7,165 bases of DNA from Fimbriimonadaceae bacterium (GCA_014380605.1 JACMJO010000089.1:1-7165); one strand, 5' to 3'; positions 1-6,175 are shown, counted from the first letter of the stretch. Made by a program: numbers and translations. Notes: generated from the letters alone by a model not told the origin.

Positions 1-103
1 CTGGATTCGCTAAAATCTGCGAACAACCGGTTGCCAATTGAACGCAAAATGCGTCCAATGAGTGTGCATGGCAATCGGATTTGACGCAACTACAGTCAAC
101 TGA

Positions 104-682
104 GCCCGTCAAGGGTGGATTCTGAAGGCCTTCGCCAAGCTAGGTAGTCTGAAGCCCGGCAGTGGTCGGTCAAGGTTCACGATCGCCCATGTTCTCGCAC
201 CGCATCCGCCCTTTAGTTTCGGTCCGAATGGAGAGAAGAAACCACGAAACGGCCCATTTGGCTATTGGGATGGAAGCGATTACATGGAATTTGTCGGTAA
301 TACCGAGGAGTACCGTGCTGGTTACGCCGACCAAGCGAAGTTCGTGGGAAAGCAGATGCTTTCCGCCATAGACAAGCTTCTGGCCAGCTCAAAAGAACAG
401 CCCGTCATCATCCTCCAAGGCGATCATGGTCCGAAGAAAGGCCTCGATCAAGCCAGTCTCGCCAAAACCGACGTGAATGAGTGCTTCCCGATACTAAACG
501 CCTATCTGGTTCCAGAGGCGGTGAAGTCCAAGCTCTACCCTGGTATCACCCCGGTCAACACATTCAGGGCTATCTTTCGGGAGATGTTTGGGGACAGCCT
601 TCCCAATTTGCCCGACCGAAGCTGGTACTCGCCTTATCCTCAGCCGCTCGAGTTTACGGAAGTGACCAGCCAAGTTAAATAG
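104..682 (+). pseudogene. C-terminal remnant of an AlkP-superfamily (sulfatase-like) membrane enzyme
   Basis: This reading frame encodes the C-terminal part of a sulfatase/phosphoethanolamine-transferase-like protein of the alkaline phosphatase superfamily. Visible landmarks are HVLAPHPPF (around 188-214) and IILQGDHGP (around 407-433). In this superfamily the Asp-His of the GDHG motif is a metal ligand pair, and the APHPPF stretch is typical of the large membrane-bound members. Homology-like sequence begins well upstream of the first in-frame ATG (284), and no ATG, GTG or TTG lies between the stop at 101-103 and 284. The N-terminal membrane helices and the nucleophile Ser/Thr region are not present in this frame. 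All three forward frames are interrupted between 1 and 125, so I read it as a truncated or frameshifted gene. Sequencing error near the window edge is the alternative. The stop codon TAG (680-682) lies 6 bp from the 3' end of the oppositely oriented tRNA-Leu. Any translated product would probably start at 284 (132 residues) and lack most of the active site. Confidence 0.6.
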
Positions 683-688
683 GGAAGA

Positions 689-774
689 TGGTGCGCGGGA
701 AAGGACTCGAACCTTCACGCCTTGTGGGCACTACCACCTCAAGGTAGCGCGTCTACCAATTTCGCCACCCGCGC
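689..774 (-). tRNA. tRNA-Leu, anticodon GAG
   Basis: The reverse strand folds into an 86-nt class II tRNA. The acceptor stem is GCGCGGG paired with CCCGCGC, followed by discriminator A and an encoded CCA (689-691). The anticodon stem CTACC/GGTAG closes the loop TTGAGGT, giving anticodon GAG (738-740 on the plus strand), which reads CUC and CUU leucine codons. The long variable arm with a GCC/GGC stem is as expected for tRNA-Leu. The T arm carries the invariant TTCGAGT loop, with one G-U pair in its stem. The D region GGCGAAATTGGTAGACGC is typical of leucine tRNAs. No tRNAscan run was possible, but all structural parts are present and nothing suggests a pseudo-tRNA. Confidence 0.97.
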
Positions 775-784
775 GCAGAGGGGG

Positions 785-817
785 ATTATACCGGAGCCAT
801 GGAGAGAATGGGGACAA
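785..817 (-). promoter_or_regulatory. Probable promoter of tRNA-Leu(GAG)
   Basis: On the reverse strand a perfect TATAAT lies at 790-785, ten bases before the first tRNA nucleotide (774). Transcription would therefore start about 3-5 nt upstream of the mature 5' end, as is usual for tRNA genes. The best -35-like word is TTGTCC at 817-812, but the spacer is 21 bp instead of the usual 16-18, so the -35 assignment is uncertain. The bases around the start are G+C-rich. Confidence 0.6.
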
Positions 818-828
818 TGCTTGGGATG

Positions 829-920
829 CGTTAGGGTTAGTGCGGATTAGTCAGGTTTTGCTCGGATACCAAATCCACACCCATCCTAACAACCCGAACC
901 AATCCAAACAAACCCTAACG
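829..920. repeat. Long imperfect inverted repeat with telomere-like TTAGGG words
   Basis: Arms 829-858 and 891-920 are reverse complements at about 23 of 30 positions by hand alignment, including a perfect outer 10 bp (CGTTAGGGTT / AACCCTAACG). The loop is about 32 bp. The outer end is only 3 bp beyond the stop codon of the glutaminase-like gene (924-926 on the reverse strand), so in that gene's mRNA it would form a hairpin right after translation ends. It may act as a 3'-end stabiliser or terminator, although no run of U follows the stem. It could also be a remnant of a small palindromic element. The GGATT-GT word recurs a third time at the loop edge (GGATTTGGT, reverse of 868-876), which hints at a tandem-duplicated unit. 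Confidence 0.5.
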
Positions 921-923
921 ACC

Positions 924-2924
924 TCAATTAACCAACATCGGCATGAACACGCCACCAACGACCGATCTGGCCTGGAATCCCGACATCTTCCCATCATGGG
1001 TATGGAACCAGTCGGTCATGGGGACTCTAGAACTTGTCTCGTTGGCCCATTTCCAAAGCGGTGAAACATGCTTATCAAACTCCACCCGAGAGTCCGACAA
1101 GCAAGCAGTCCAGACGCACCAGTCGAGCTTGGTGTAGGTGCTTCGATTATCGAGCGGGAGACCGTATTTGGCCATCTTCTTGGCATAGAAGGCGAGCTCC
1201 TTCTGGTAGATCTCCTTCGGGAACAGGTTCAGCTTTAGAACCTTGTCCCAAACCAAGTTGTACTTCTGACTCCAGGTTCCTGGCTTGTCGAAGGCTAAGC
1301 GGAAGTGATCGCCATCGTCTGCCATCTTGACCCACTCTTTGGCCATCTTCTCTGCCTCGGCGCGGACTTTGGTGGCCCGGGAATCGGTCTTGCCCAGCAA
1401 CGTCGCCCGCATCTTGGCATAGGAGCCTAGGCCGACGATGGCCTTCAAAGAAAGATTTGCATTGTGGGCAAGGTGCCCGGCAAAGTCGTCGGTGCATAGT
1501 TGGTTGTCGGGATCAAGGCCCTTCTCAAGCAGATAAGTCGCCCACTTGTCGAAGATCGGCAAATACTCTTTAGCAAACTCCTTAGAGCCTTTCGATTCGA
1601 CGAGAGCGGCGACCAATATCAGCATGTTGCCGCACTCTTCGACCGGCATCTGATTCTCTTCCGTCCGCTCGCCACCCCCATAAACCTGACCGTTTGCGAG
1701 GGGATACTGCCCAAGGTCGTGAGGCGCAAAGGGGAATCTCCACCGAGGAGTTGCCGAGTAGATCATGAGCGGGCGAAGATTCGCCTCCAGCAACTCGGGA
1801 TTCAACCATAGCATGATCGGAGCCGCTGGATAAAGAACATCCACAGTCCCTATGCAACCGTTGCTGAAATTCTCCTTGCTGAACATCATCGGCTTGCCGT
1901 CGATGTCCGCCACGATCTTGTGCGCCGCAAACGCCTGCCGATAGGACAGCACCGCCAGGTCCGCGAACTCCGGACCGCCTCGCTCGCTTGTCTCCTTCCG
2001 AATCCTGCTATCCAGAACTTCAGACTCCTTAAGCCATTTCGGATAGTTCTGTAAGGCGTTCTGAATCACGTTCTCAAAGGAACCCAGGTGATACCGAGCG
2101 TACGACGGGACCGGCCGACGAAGCCATTCGAGCGAATCGATGTCGTCGTAAGCCATCGCGACGTACTTTTCTTCCCCGGCCTTCAAATCAAAAGCCGAGG
2201 ACAGCACCGGCCAGTTCCGATTCGCGGGACGAGGCATCGCCAGATCATCGCTTGTGGGCAAAGTTCCGTCTTTAAAGAATGAGCCCCGGCACTCGCTGTC
2301 GCTGCTTAGTGCTGATTTGGCTCCCGCTGGCGGAATCATGTAGAGATAACCCCAGTCGATGCGGTGGTCGTCGCCAGATCGGTTTAAGGTCTTCTGATCC
2401 TGGGTTCCCATCCGAAGCGCCTCGATCCCGGCGATCTTGACTCGACCCCACTGGACCTTCTGATCAACTTTGTCCACCACCCACTCCGAGGTCGCGTCCA
2501 TATAGACCTCGACCTTGTGGGCTTTTGTATCTGCCGCTTCCCACGAGAATCGGACGTAAGCCACCGGAGTGGACAGCGCGATCAGGTCCTCGGCGAGCGC
2601 AGGTGAGGTGAACTTAACCTTGAGCTGAACGCCGCTCCCCTCGAAAGTGTAATGCGTCGTGGTTGCCTCGACTCTGCACTCCGTCTGATTCAAAGCGGGC
2701 CAGTTGCCACCGGGCGAGCCGGCCCAGCGGAAGGTCTTGCCGTCGATCCGCACCAGTCCGCACAGAGCTTGGGTAGCGCCAGTCCAATGCTTCGTCCAGC
2801 CGTCAGTCAGCTTGTCGTTGAAGCTCCAAACGCTGAAGAACGGGTCGTGGGCGATGAGCGGAATAGCAGGCGGGCGGAACGTGACAGGACTCATGGTCAG
2901 AACGGCTGCGAAGGTCGCGAGCAT
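924..2924 (-). CDS. Glutaminase A family (DUF4964/DUF5127/DUF4965) protein
   Basis: This 666-residue protein belongs to the family named after fungal glutaminase GtaA. It opens with the DUF4964-type segment RPPAIPLIAHDPFFSVWS (about residues 17-34) and the nearby KHWTGATQAL. A beta-rich DUF5127-like region follows to about 280. A helical DUF4965 (six-hairpin-like) domain follows, with MPVEECGNMLIL (426), DDFAGHLAHNANL (479), YNLVWDKVLKLNLFP (555), DNRSTYTKLDW (592) and GFQARSVVGG (649), ending near the stop. Length is normal for the family. L-glutamine amidohydrolysis is known only for fungal members, and most bacterial members are uncharacterised, so the substrate is unknown. The start is ambiguous. 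ATG at 2924 gives a short hydrophobic N-terminus (MLATFAAVLTM) resembling a weak signal peptide without a positively charged n-region. An in-frame TTG at 2954 would add ten residues but falls in palindromic promoter-like DNA, and ATG at 2894 is also possible. No Shine-Dalgarno sequence is seen. The gene is transcribed divergently from the GH38-like gene, so the two may share a control region. Confidence 0.88.
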   Translation of the reverse strand: MLATFAAVLTMSPVTFRPPAIPLIAHDPFFSVWSFNDKLTDGWTKHWTGATQALCGLVRIDGKTFRWAGSPGGNWPALNQTECRVEATTTHYTFEGSGVQLKVKFTSPALAEDLIALSTPVAYVRFSWEAADTKAHKVEVYMDATSEWVVDKVDQKVQWGRVKIAGIEALRMGTQDQKTLNRSGDDHRIDWGYLYMIPPAGAKSALSSDSECRGSFFKDGTLPTSDDLAMPRPANRNWPVLSSAFDLKAGEEKYVAMAYDDIDSLEWLRRPVPSYARYHLGSFENVIQNALQNYPKWLKESEVLDSRIRKETSERGGPEFADLAVLSYRQAFAAHKIVADIDGKPMMFSKENFSNGCIGTVDVLYPAAPIMLWLNPELLEANLRPLMIYSATPRWRFPFAPHDLGQYPLANGQVYGGGERTEENQMPVEECGNMLILVAALVESKGSKEFAKEYLPIFDKWATYLLEKGLDPDNQLCTDDFAGHLAHNANLSLKAIVGLGSYAKMRATLLGKTDSRATKVRAEAEKMAKEWVKMADDGDHFRLAFDKPGTWSQKYNLVWDKVLKLNLFPKEIYQKELAFYAKKMAKYGLPLDNRSTYTKLDWCVWTACLSDSRVEFDKHVSPLWKWANETSSRVPMTDWFHTHDGKMSGFQARSVVGGVFMPMLVN

Positions 2925-2940
2925 TTGTTCAGCTTCGCAT

Positions 2941-2973
2941 ATCAAAGCCTGCAAATCAACATTGATATTTGAT
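2941..2973. promoter_or_regulatory. Nested ATCAA/TTGAT palindromes, candidate operator in the divergent promoter region
   Basis: A 12-bp palindrome ATCAA-CA-TTGAT occupies 2955-2966. A second, outer pair, ATCAAA at 2941-2946 and TTTGAT at 2968-2973, surrounds it off-centre. The cluster lies just upstream of the ATG at 2924 of the glutaminase-like gene and 87 bp before the GH38-like gene, where a shared regulator of the divergent pair would be expected. On the reverse strand TATCAA (2967-2962) could also be a -10 box for the leftward gene. No regulator gene is in the window and I do not recognise a named operator, so this is a structural observation only. Confidence 0.3.
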
Positions 2974-3020
2974 AGGAGCCACAGGTAGTGAGTTGGCCTT
3001 TACTTTTCCGCGTTCACCAT

Positions 3021-3053
3021 TTGACCGGAAACCCTGGGCGATGAATCTACAAT
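3021..3053 (+). promoter_or_regulatory. Probable promoter of the GH38-like gene, predicting a leaderless mRNA
   Basis: TTGACC (3021-3026) resembles a -35 box and TACAAT (3048-3053) is one mismatch from the consensus -10. The spacer is 21 bp, the same unusual distance as in the tRNA-Leu promoter candidate. The -10 ends 6 bp before the ATG at 3060, so transcription would start at or next to the A of the start codon. No Shine-Dalgarno sequence is present in the gap, which fits leaderless translation. Confidence 0.45.
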
Positions 3054-3059
3054 CACCCG

Positions 3060-6000
3060 ATGGCGAAGATTCCCCTGTACTACACGTTTGGCAACCACAT
3101 GCACTGGGTGGATATGCAGTGGCTATGGGGCTATCACGTGCTTCCGGGGTCGATCCGGGACATGCTCCATTTCTGCCGAGAGACTGGGGCTCGTGGCAAT
3201 GTCAACTTCGATGGAATCGGCTACGAAAAGCTAGCCGCGGAGGACCCGGAGGCACTGGCTGAGCTTCGAGAAGCAGTCCAAGCAGGAATCATCGAGCCCG
3301 TTGGATGCTCCTACGGACAGCCTTACGGGCTGTTTCATGGTGGAGAATCGAACATCCGCCAGAGGGTCTATGGAGCGCGGGCGGTCCGGCGGTTGTTGGG
3401 AGTTTGGCCCAAGACCTTTTGGGAAGAGGAGTTCGATTTCTTCCCTCAGCTTCCCCAGATGCTTAGAGGATGCGGATTCGAATATGCGTCCCTATTCTTC
3501 CAATGGACCTGGCACACTCCCGAGGTCCCTAAGGAGGACGTCCCGGTGGTTTGGTGGGAAGGGCAGGATGGATCAAGGCTGCTTTGCGCGGCTCGGAACA
3601 AACTAAACCTCCACCAATGGCCCGAGGACATGAACGCGACCTTCGCGGAACTTGCCGACTCTCCCCCGACGCCCGACGCCTCACACCCCACGCCCCTCAT
3701 CCTCCAATGGCTAGAACTAATGCCCTCCCCCGACTGGATGTGCCGCAGCGAACTTCTTCTGCCCAAGATGCGAGAGCTATTGGCGGACGAGCGCTTTGAA
3801 ATCAAAATGGCAACTCTTGGCGAGTATCTGCGACGTAGCATCGGCTTCCAGCCGATGCCCATGTCAGCCTTCCAGGCTGACCACTCGCCAACCAGCCCCA
3901 CAATCGCCAACTTCCTTCCGAACGAGGAAAGAGAACTAACCATCCGCCAAGGCGCCAAACTCCCCCACTGGACCCACGACCGGGCAATCTACCACGTCAC
4001 CTTTCGCCTCGCCGACTCGGTCCCTAAGCAAGTCCAAGAAGAGTGGTCCGCCGAACGTCAGCGCCTGGACCGACTAATTGCCGAAAACCGACTCTCCGAC
4101 AAAGAGAAGTTCGAGTACCAGCGCCTGTACACAGAGAAGATTGAGAATTTCCTCGATGCGGGCCACGGCGACTGCCTCCTCGCCAATCCGATAGCCGCCG
4201 AAATCGTCGCCCGAACCCTCCAGCATTTCGATCTCGATCGATATCGGCTATGGGCATGGGCAGTTATGCCAAACCATGTTCACGCGGTAGTTGAACCAGT
4301 CTCGAACGACCTTGCTGAGATCGTCCATAGTTGGAAATCCTTCACCAGCAATCGCATCAACGAGGTTCTCAGTCGCCAAGGAACTGTTTGGCAACGCGAG
4401 TACTACGACCACATCGTTCGAAACTCAGTTTCCATAACCAGAGTGTCCAAGTATGTCGAAGAAAATCCAACCAAGGCCGGACTCGTTAACTGGCCATGGG
4501 CAAAGAACAACTGGACCAATGCAGATGAGACCCAAAGGCAAGATGCCTTCGGAACACATCGGCTGGAAGCCGATGCTACGATCCCCGTCCGCAAATACTC
4601 GATGGATGATGTTTGGCACGGGATGTCGCTGGGCAAAAATGCGGATTACATCCGGCAGGAATCTCGCGATGCCGAGGAAGCTCTGACATCGGCCGAAGCT
4701 CTATTTTCAACCTTGTCGTTGTTTGGAAGACCCTATGCGCAGTGGGATGTGTATCCGACTTGGGAATTAGAAGAAGGATGGCGAAAGCTGCTTTCTGCCC
4801 AGCATCATGATAACGATGAATGCGAGGGCCTTTGCGCCAGGGTCGCTTATGCAGACTATCAGTGGCTCCAATCTCAAAAAAACGAGTTTGCTGATCGTCT
4901 TCGACGCCATTTCAAGGGATTCCCGGAAAAAGCCGGGTTCTTCAATCCCAATGGATGGGAGGCTTTCGGACTGCCAGCCTTCAGTTTTGGCCCGCGTCCA
5001 GAAGAGCGACCTTCTCCAAATTGGTTGGTAGGAGAGAAGACCGCCTCAATCGTTTACGAAGGGATGCGAATTGAAATCGATCTGGACTCAGCGAAGGTCA
5101 CTCAGTTTTCAACAAAAGACTTTTCTGATGGCGTGTTCTCTGCCCCAGTATCGCTTCTTCCGGTTCCGAGTGAGCATGTGAAGATCGATGACTTGGATTG
5201 GGAAGCCGACGAGATGTCGGTGACTCTCCGGGCCAAAGTCAATGGCCAATCCTACTTAAGCCGTCTGATGATCGATGCAGAGAATGGCGCTTTACAGATT
5301 CACACGAGCTGTTGGCACAAATCTCCTCTTGTTGGCGGATTCAAAGGTGCGCTGAAACTCGAATTCCCATTCCGCAGCCTGGGCCAATTCATTCGTACGG
5401 ATACTCCCTACGGGGTCGTTGAAGTTGAAGGCAAGTCCAAGGGCCACAAGAAGTATCCGACCGGCGACTGGATGACCTCGCCTCAGTGGTTTGAAGAGGT
5501 CGAGAACGCTTTCTTCGGTCTCAGCTTCGTCGACTTCCGTGAGGGCTCCCGAGGAGTCCTGGTTCAACAGAGGTCGCCTAAGCAATGGTTCCGTAAAGGT
5601 ACTTCAGTGGAGTGTGTGCTTGGTAGTTATGATCCTTGGGACGAGGCTGTTTTCAGGGACGAGTTGGATTGTGTCCTGACTATCATTCCGCACGGAGAGA
5701 TGTCCTCGTCGACTTGCTGGAAGGTCTCCAACACAAAGGAGCCGATTCGCCTCTGGAGATCGCCCGAGCCGTTCACCGCCATTTCCTGCAACGCTCCCAA
5801 TGTCATCCCCACCGCCTTCTACCGGGAGACCGAAGACTTCTCCGGCAAGCATGTCAAAAACTATGCGGGTCTAGGAATGGGCTATCCATTTGTCGTTCGT
5901 TTGGTGGAGTTTGATGGAATCGAAACTGAAGCCACGCTCACCGTTGGAGGCACCGTCGCCCAGGCTTACAAGACCAACCACCTCGGACAGATTCTCGAGG

Positions 6001-6143
6001 AGCTTGGCAACCCACTGATCGTGAAAATGCGCCCCTACGAGATCGCGACGATCTACATGGACATCGTGGAAGGTCGCAAACAAACCCGCGATCTGGACGC
6101 TAAACGCCAGATTTGGGCGGCTGTCCACCGGGTAGAGGACTAG
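3060..6143 (+). CDS. GH38 (alpha-mannosidase)-like glycosidase interrupted in frame by a RAYT transposase domain
   Basis: A 1027-residue open frame made of two proteins. Residues 1-258 resemble the GH38 N-terminal catalytic domain: NHMHWVDMQWLW (12-23) sits where GH38 enzymes have the zinc-binding H-x-D and WLW, followed by GIIEPVGCSYGQPYGLFHGGES (76-97, compare the EPVG...E-P...GES block) and FDFFPQLPQMLRGCGFEY (125-142, compare the FG-S...LPQ-L...G block). Residues 508-1027 continue the enzyme: RKYSMDDVWHGMSLGKN (511-527), then LLSAQHHDNDECEG (577-590), the counterpart of the LL-NQFHD zinc-histidine motif, then a beta-rich C-terminal region. Residues 259-507 are a transposase (see the mobile element). 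Without them the enzyme would be 778 residues. No signal peptide is visible, so it is probably cytoplasmic. ATG 3060 is the only start, because TGA (3042-3044) is in frame upstream. Key GH38 positions look altered (Trp for the first His, Glu for the nucleophile Asp), so alpha-mannosidase activity is uncertain. Whether the chimera folds is unknown. Confidence 0.85.
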   Translation: MAKIPLYYTFGNHMHWVDMQWLWGYHVLPGSIRDMLHFCRETGARGNVNFDGIGYEKLAAEDPEALAELREAVQAGIIEPVGCSYGQPYGLFHGGESNIRQRVYGARAVRRLLGVWPKTFWEEEFDFFPQLPQMLRGCGFEYASLFFQWTWHTPEVPKEDVPVVWWEGQDGSRLLCAARNKLNLHQWPEDMNATFAELADSPPTPDASHPTPLILQWLELMPSPDWMCRSELLLPKMRELLADERFEIKMATLGEYLRRSIGFQPMPMSAFQADHSPTSPTIANFLPNEERELTIRQGAKLPHWTHDRAIYHVTFRLADSVPKQVQEEWSAERQRLDRLIAENRLSDKEKFEYQRLYTEKIENFLDAGHGDCLLANPIAAEIVARTLQHFDLDRYRLWAWAVMPNHVHAVVEPVSNDLAEIVHSWKSFTSNRINEVLSRQGTVWQREYYDHIVRNSVSITRVSKYVEENPTKAGLVNWPWAKNNWTNADETQRQDAFGTHRLEADATIPVRKYSMDDVWHGMSLGKNADYIRQESRDAEEALTSAEALFSTLSLFGRPYAQWDVYPTWELEEGWRKLLSAQHHDNDECEGLCARVAYADYQWLQSQKNEFADRLRRHFKGFPEKAGFFNPNGWEAFGLPAFSFGPRPEERPSPNWLVGEKTASIVYEGMRIEIDLDSAKVTQFSTKDFSDGVFSAPVSLLPVPSEHVKIDDLDWEADEMSVTLRAKVNGQSYLSRLMIDAENGALQIHTSCWHKSPLVGGFKGALKLEFPFRSLGQFIRTDTPYGVVEVEGKSKGHKKYPTGDWMTSPQWFEEVENAFFGLSFVDFREGSRGVLVQQRSPKQWFRKGTSVECVLGSYDPWDEAVFRDELDCVLTIIPHGEMSSSTCWKVSNTKEPIRLWRSPEPFTAISCNAPNVIPTAFYRETEDFSGKHVKNYAGLGMGYPFVVRLVEFDGIETEATLTVGGTVAQAYKTNHLGQILEELGNPLIVKMRPYEIATIYMDIVEGRKQTRDLDAKRQIWAAVHRVED
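3835..3881 (+). repeat. Left REP unit: GTAG plus two perfect hairpins
   Basis: GTAG (3835-3838) is followed by hairpin A, CATCGGCT-TCC-AGCCGATG (3839-3857, 8 bp perfect; one further G-C pair forms if the last G of GTAG pairs with C3858). Five bases later comes hairpin B, GTCAGCCT-TCC-AGGCTGAC (3863-3881, 8 bp perfect). Both loops are TCC. A GTAG tetranucleotide 5' of a short palindrome is the hallmark of REPs recognised by RAYT proteins. In the host frame this DNA encodes SIGFQPMPMSAFQAD. Confidence 0.9.
4535..4579 (-). repeat. Right REP unit: inverted GTAG plus hairpin A and a diverged hairpin B
   Basis: Read on the reverse strand, GTAG (4579-4576) is followed by hairpin A, CATCGGCT-TCC-AGCCGATG (4575-4557), identical to the left copy. 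After 7 bases comes hairpin B, AAGGCA-TCT-TGCCTT (4549-4535, 6 bp). The pair of units is thus inverted around the transposase, a BIME-like arrangement. Hairpin A is invariant between ends while hairpin B differs in stem sequence and loop, suggesting that GTAG plus hairpin A is the recognised part. In the host frame the hairpin A stretch encodes THRLEADAT. Confidence 0.88.
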
Positions 6144-6175
6144 AAAATTACGACCATCCCCGGTGCAGAACGCTG

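Larger units (their letters stand above)
3834..4580 (+). mobile_element. REP-RAYT element (Y1/HUH transposase flanked by inverted REP hairpins) inside the GH38-like gene
   Basis: The element runs from CGTAG to CTACG, 747 bp, and encodes residues 259-507 of the host frame. The protein is a REP-associated tyrosine transposase (TnpA-REP, Y1_Tnp fold). It shows LPHWTHDRAIYHVTFRLADS (301-320), the HUH motif in VMPNHVHAVVEP (402-413, with H406 and H408), WQREYYDHIVR (444-454, probable catalytic Tyr Y449, or Y448), and YVEENPTKAGLV (465-476). All core motifs are intact. RAYTs are known single-strand nucleases that bind and cleave REP sequences carrying a GTAG tetranucleotide 5' of a hairpin, and exactly this is found at both ends in inverted orientation. 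The transposase lacks its own stop codon. It could start at ATG 3855 or 3861, inside or just after the left hairpin, and then continue into the host enzyme. Its proline- and charge-rich N-terminal lead (266-300) is unlike the glycosidase around it. Confidence 0.9.

Noticed and set aside
831..919. TTAGGG words as a true telomeric or chromosome-end repeat
   Set aside because: There are only isolated copies in an inverted repeat, not a tandem array, and the flanking genes are bacterial.
840..1137. Small forward open frames at 840-1064 and 943-1137
   Set aside because: They overlap the inverted repeat and the antisense of the glutaminase-like C-terminus, with no ribosome binding site or recognisable domain.
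1147..1857. Further open frames on both strands (1147-1497 -, 1500-1811 +, 1582-1857 -) within the glutaminase-like gene
   Set aside because: These are shadow frames of a strongly coding gene. The real frame carries conserved DUF4965 motifs throughout this stretch.
3446..3958. A 170-codon open frame on the reverse strand inside the GH38-like gene
   Set aside because: It is antisense to the recognisable GH38 domain and left REP, its protein is serine-rich without family motifs, and the forward frame explains the sequence.
3834..4580. The insert as an intein
   Set aside because: There are no intein splicing blocks (no N-terminal Cys/Ser block A, no HN-C/S/T at the C-terminal junction). The motifs are those of a RAYT transposase and the ends are REP hairpins.
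4922..4941. CCCGG/CCGGG hairpin with an A-rich loop
   Set aside because: It lies in the middle of the GH38-like coding part (GFPEKAGFF), has no GTAG tetranucleotide and no U-run, and is explained by codon content.
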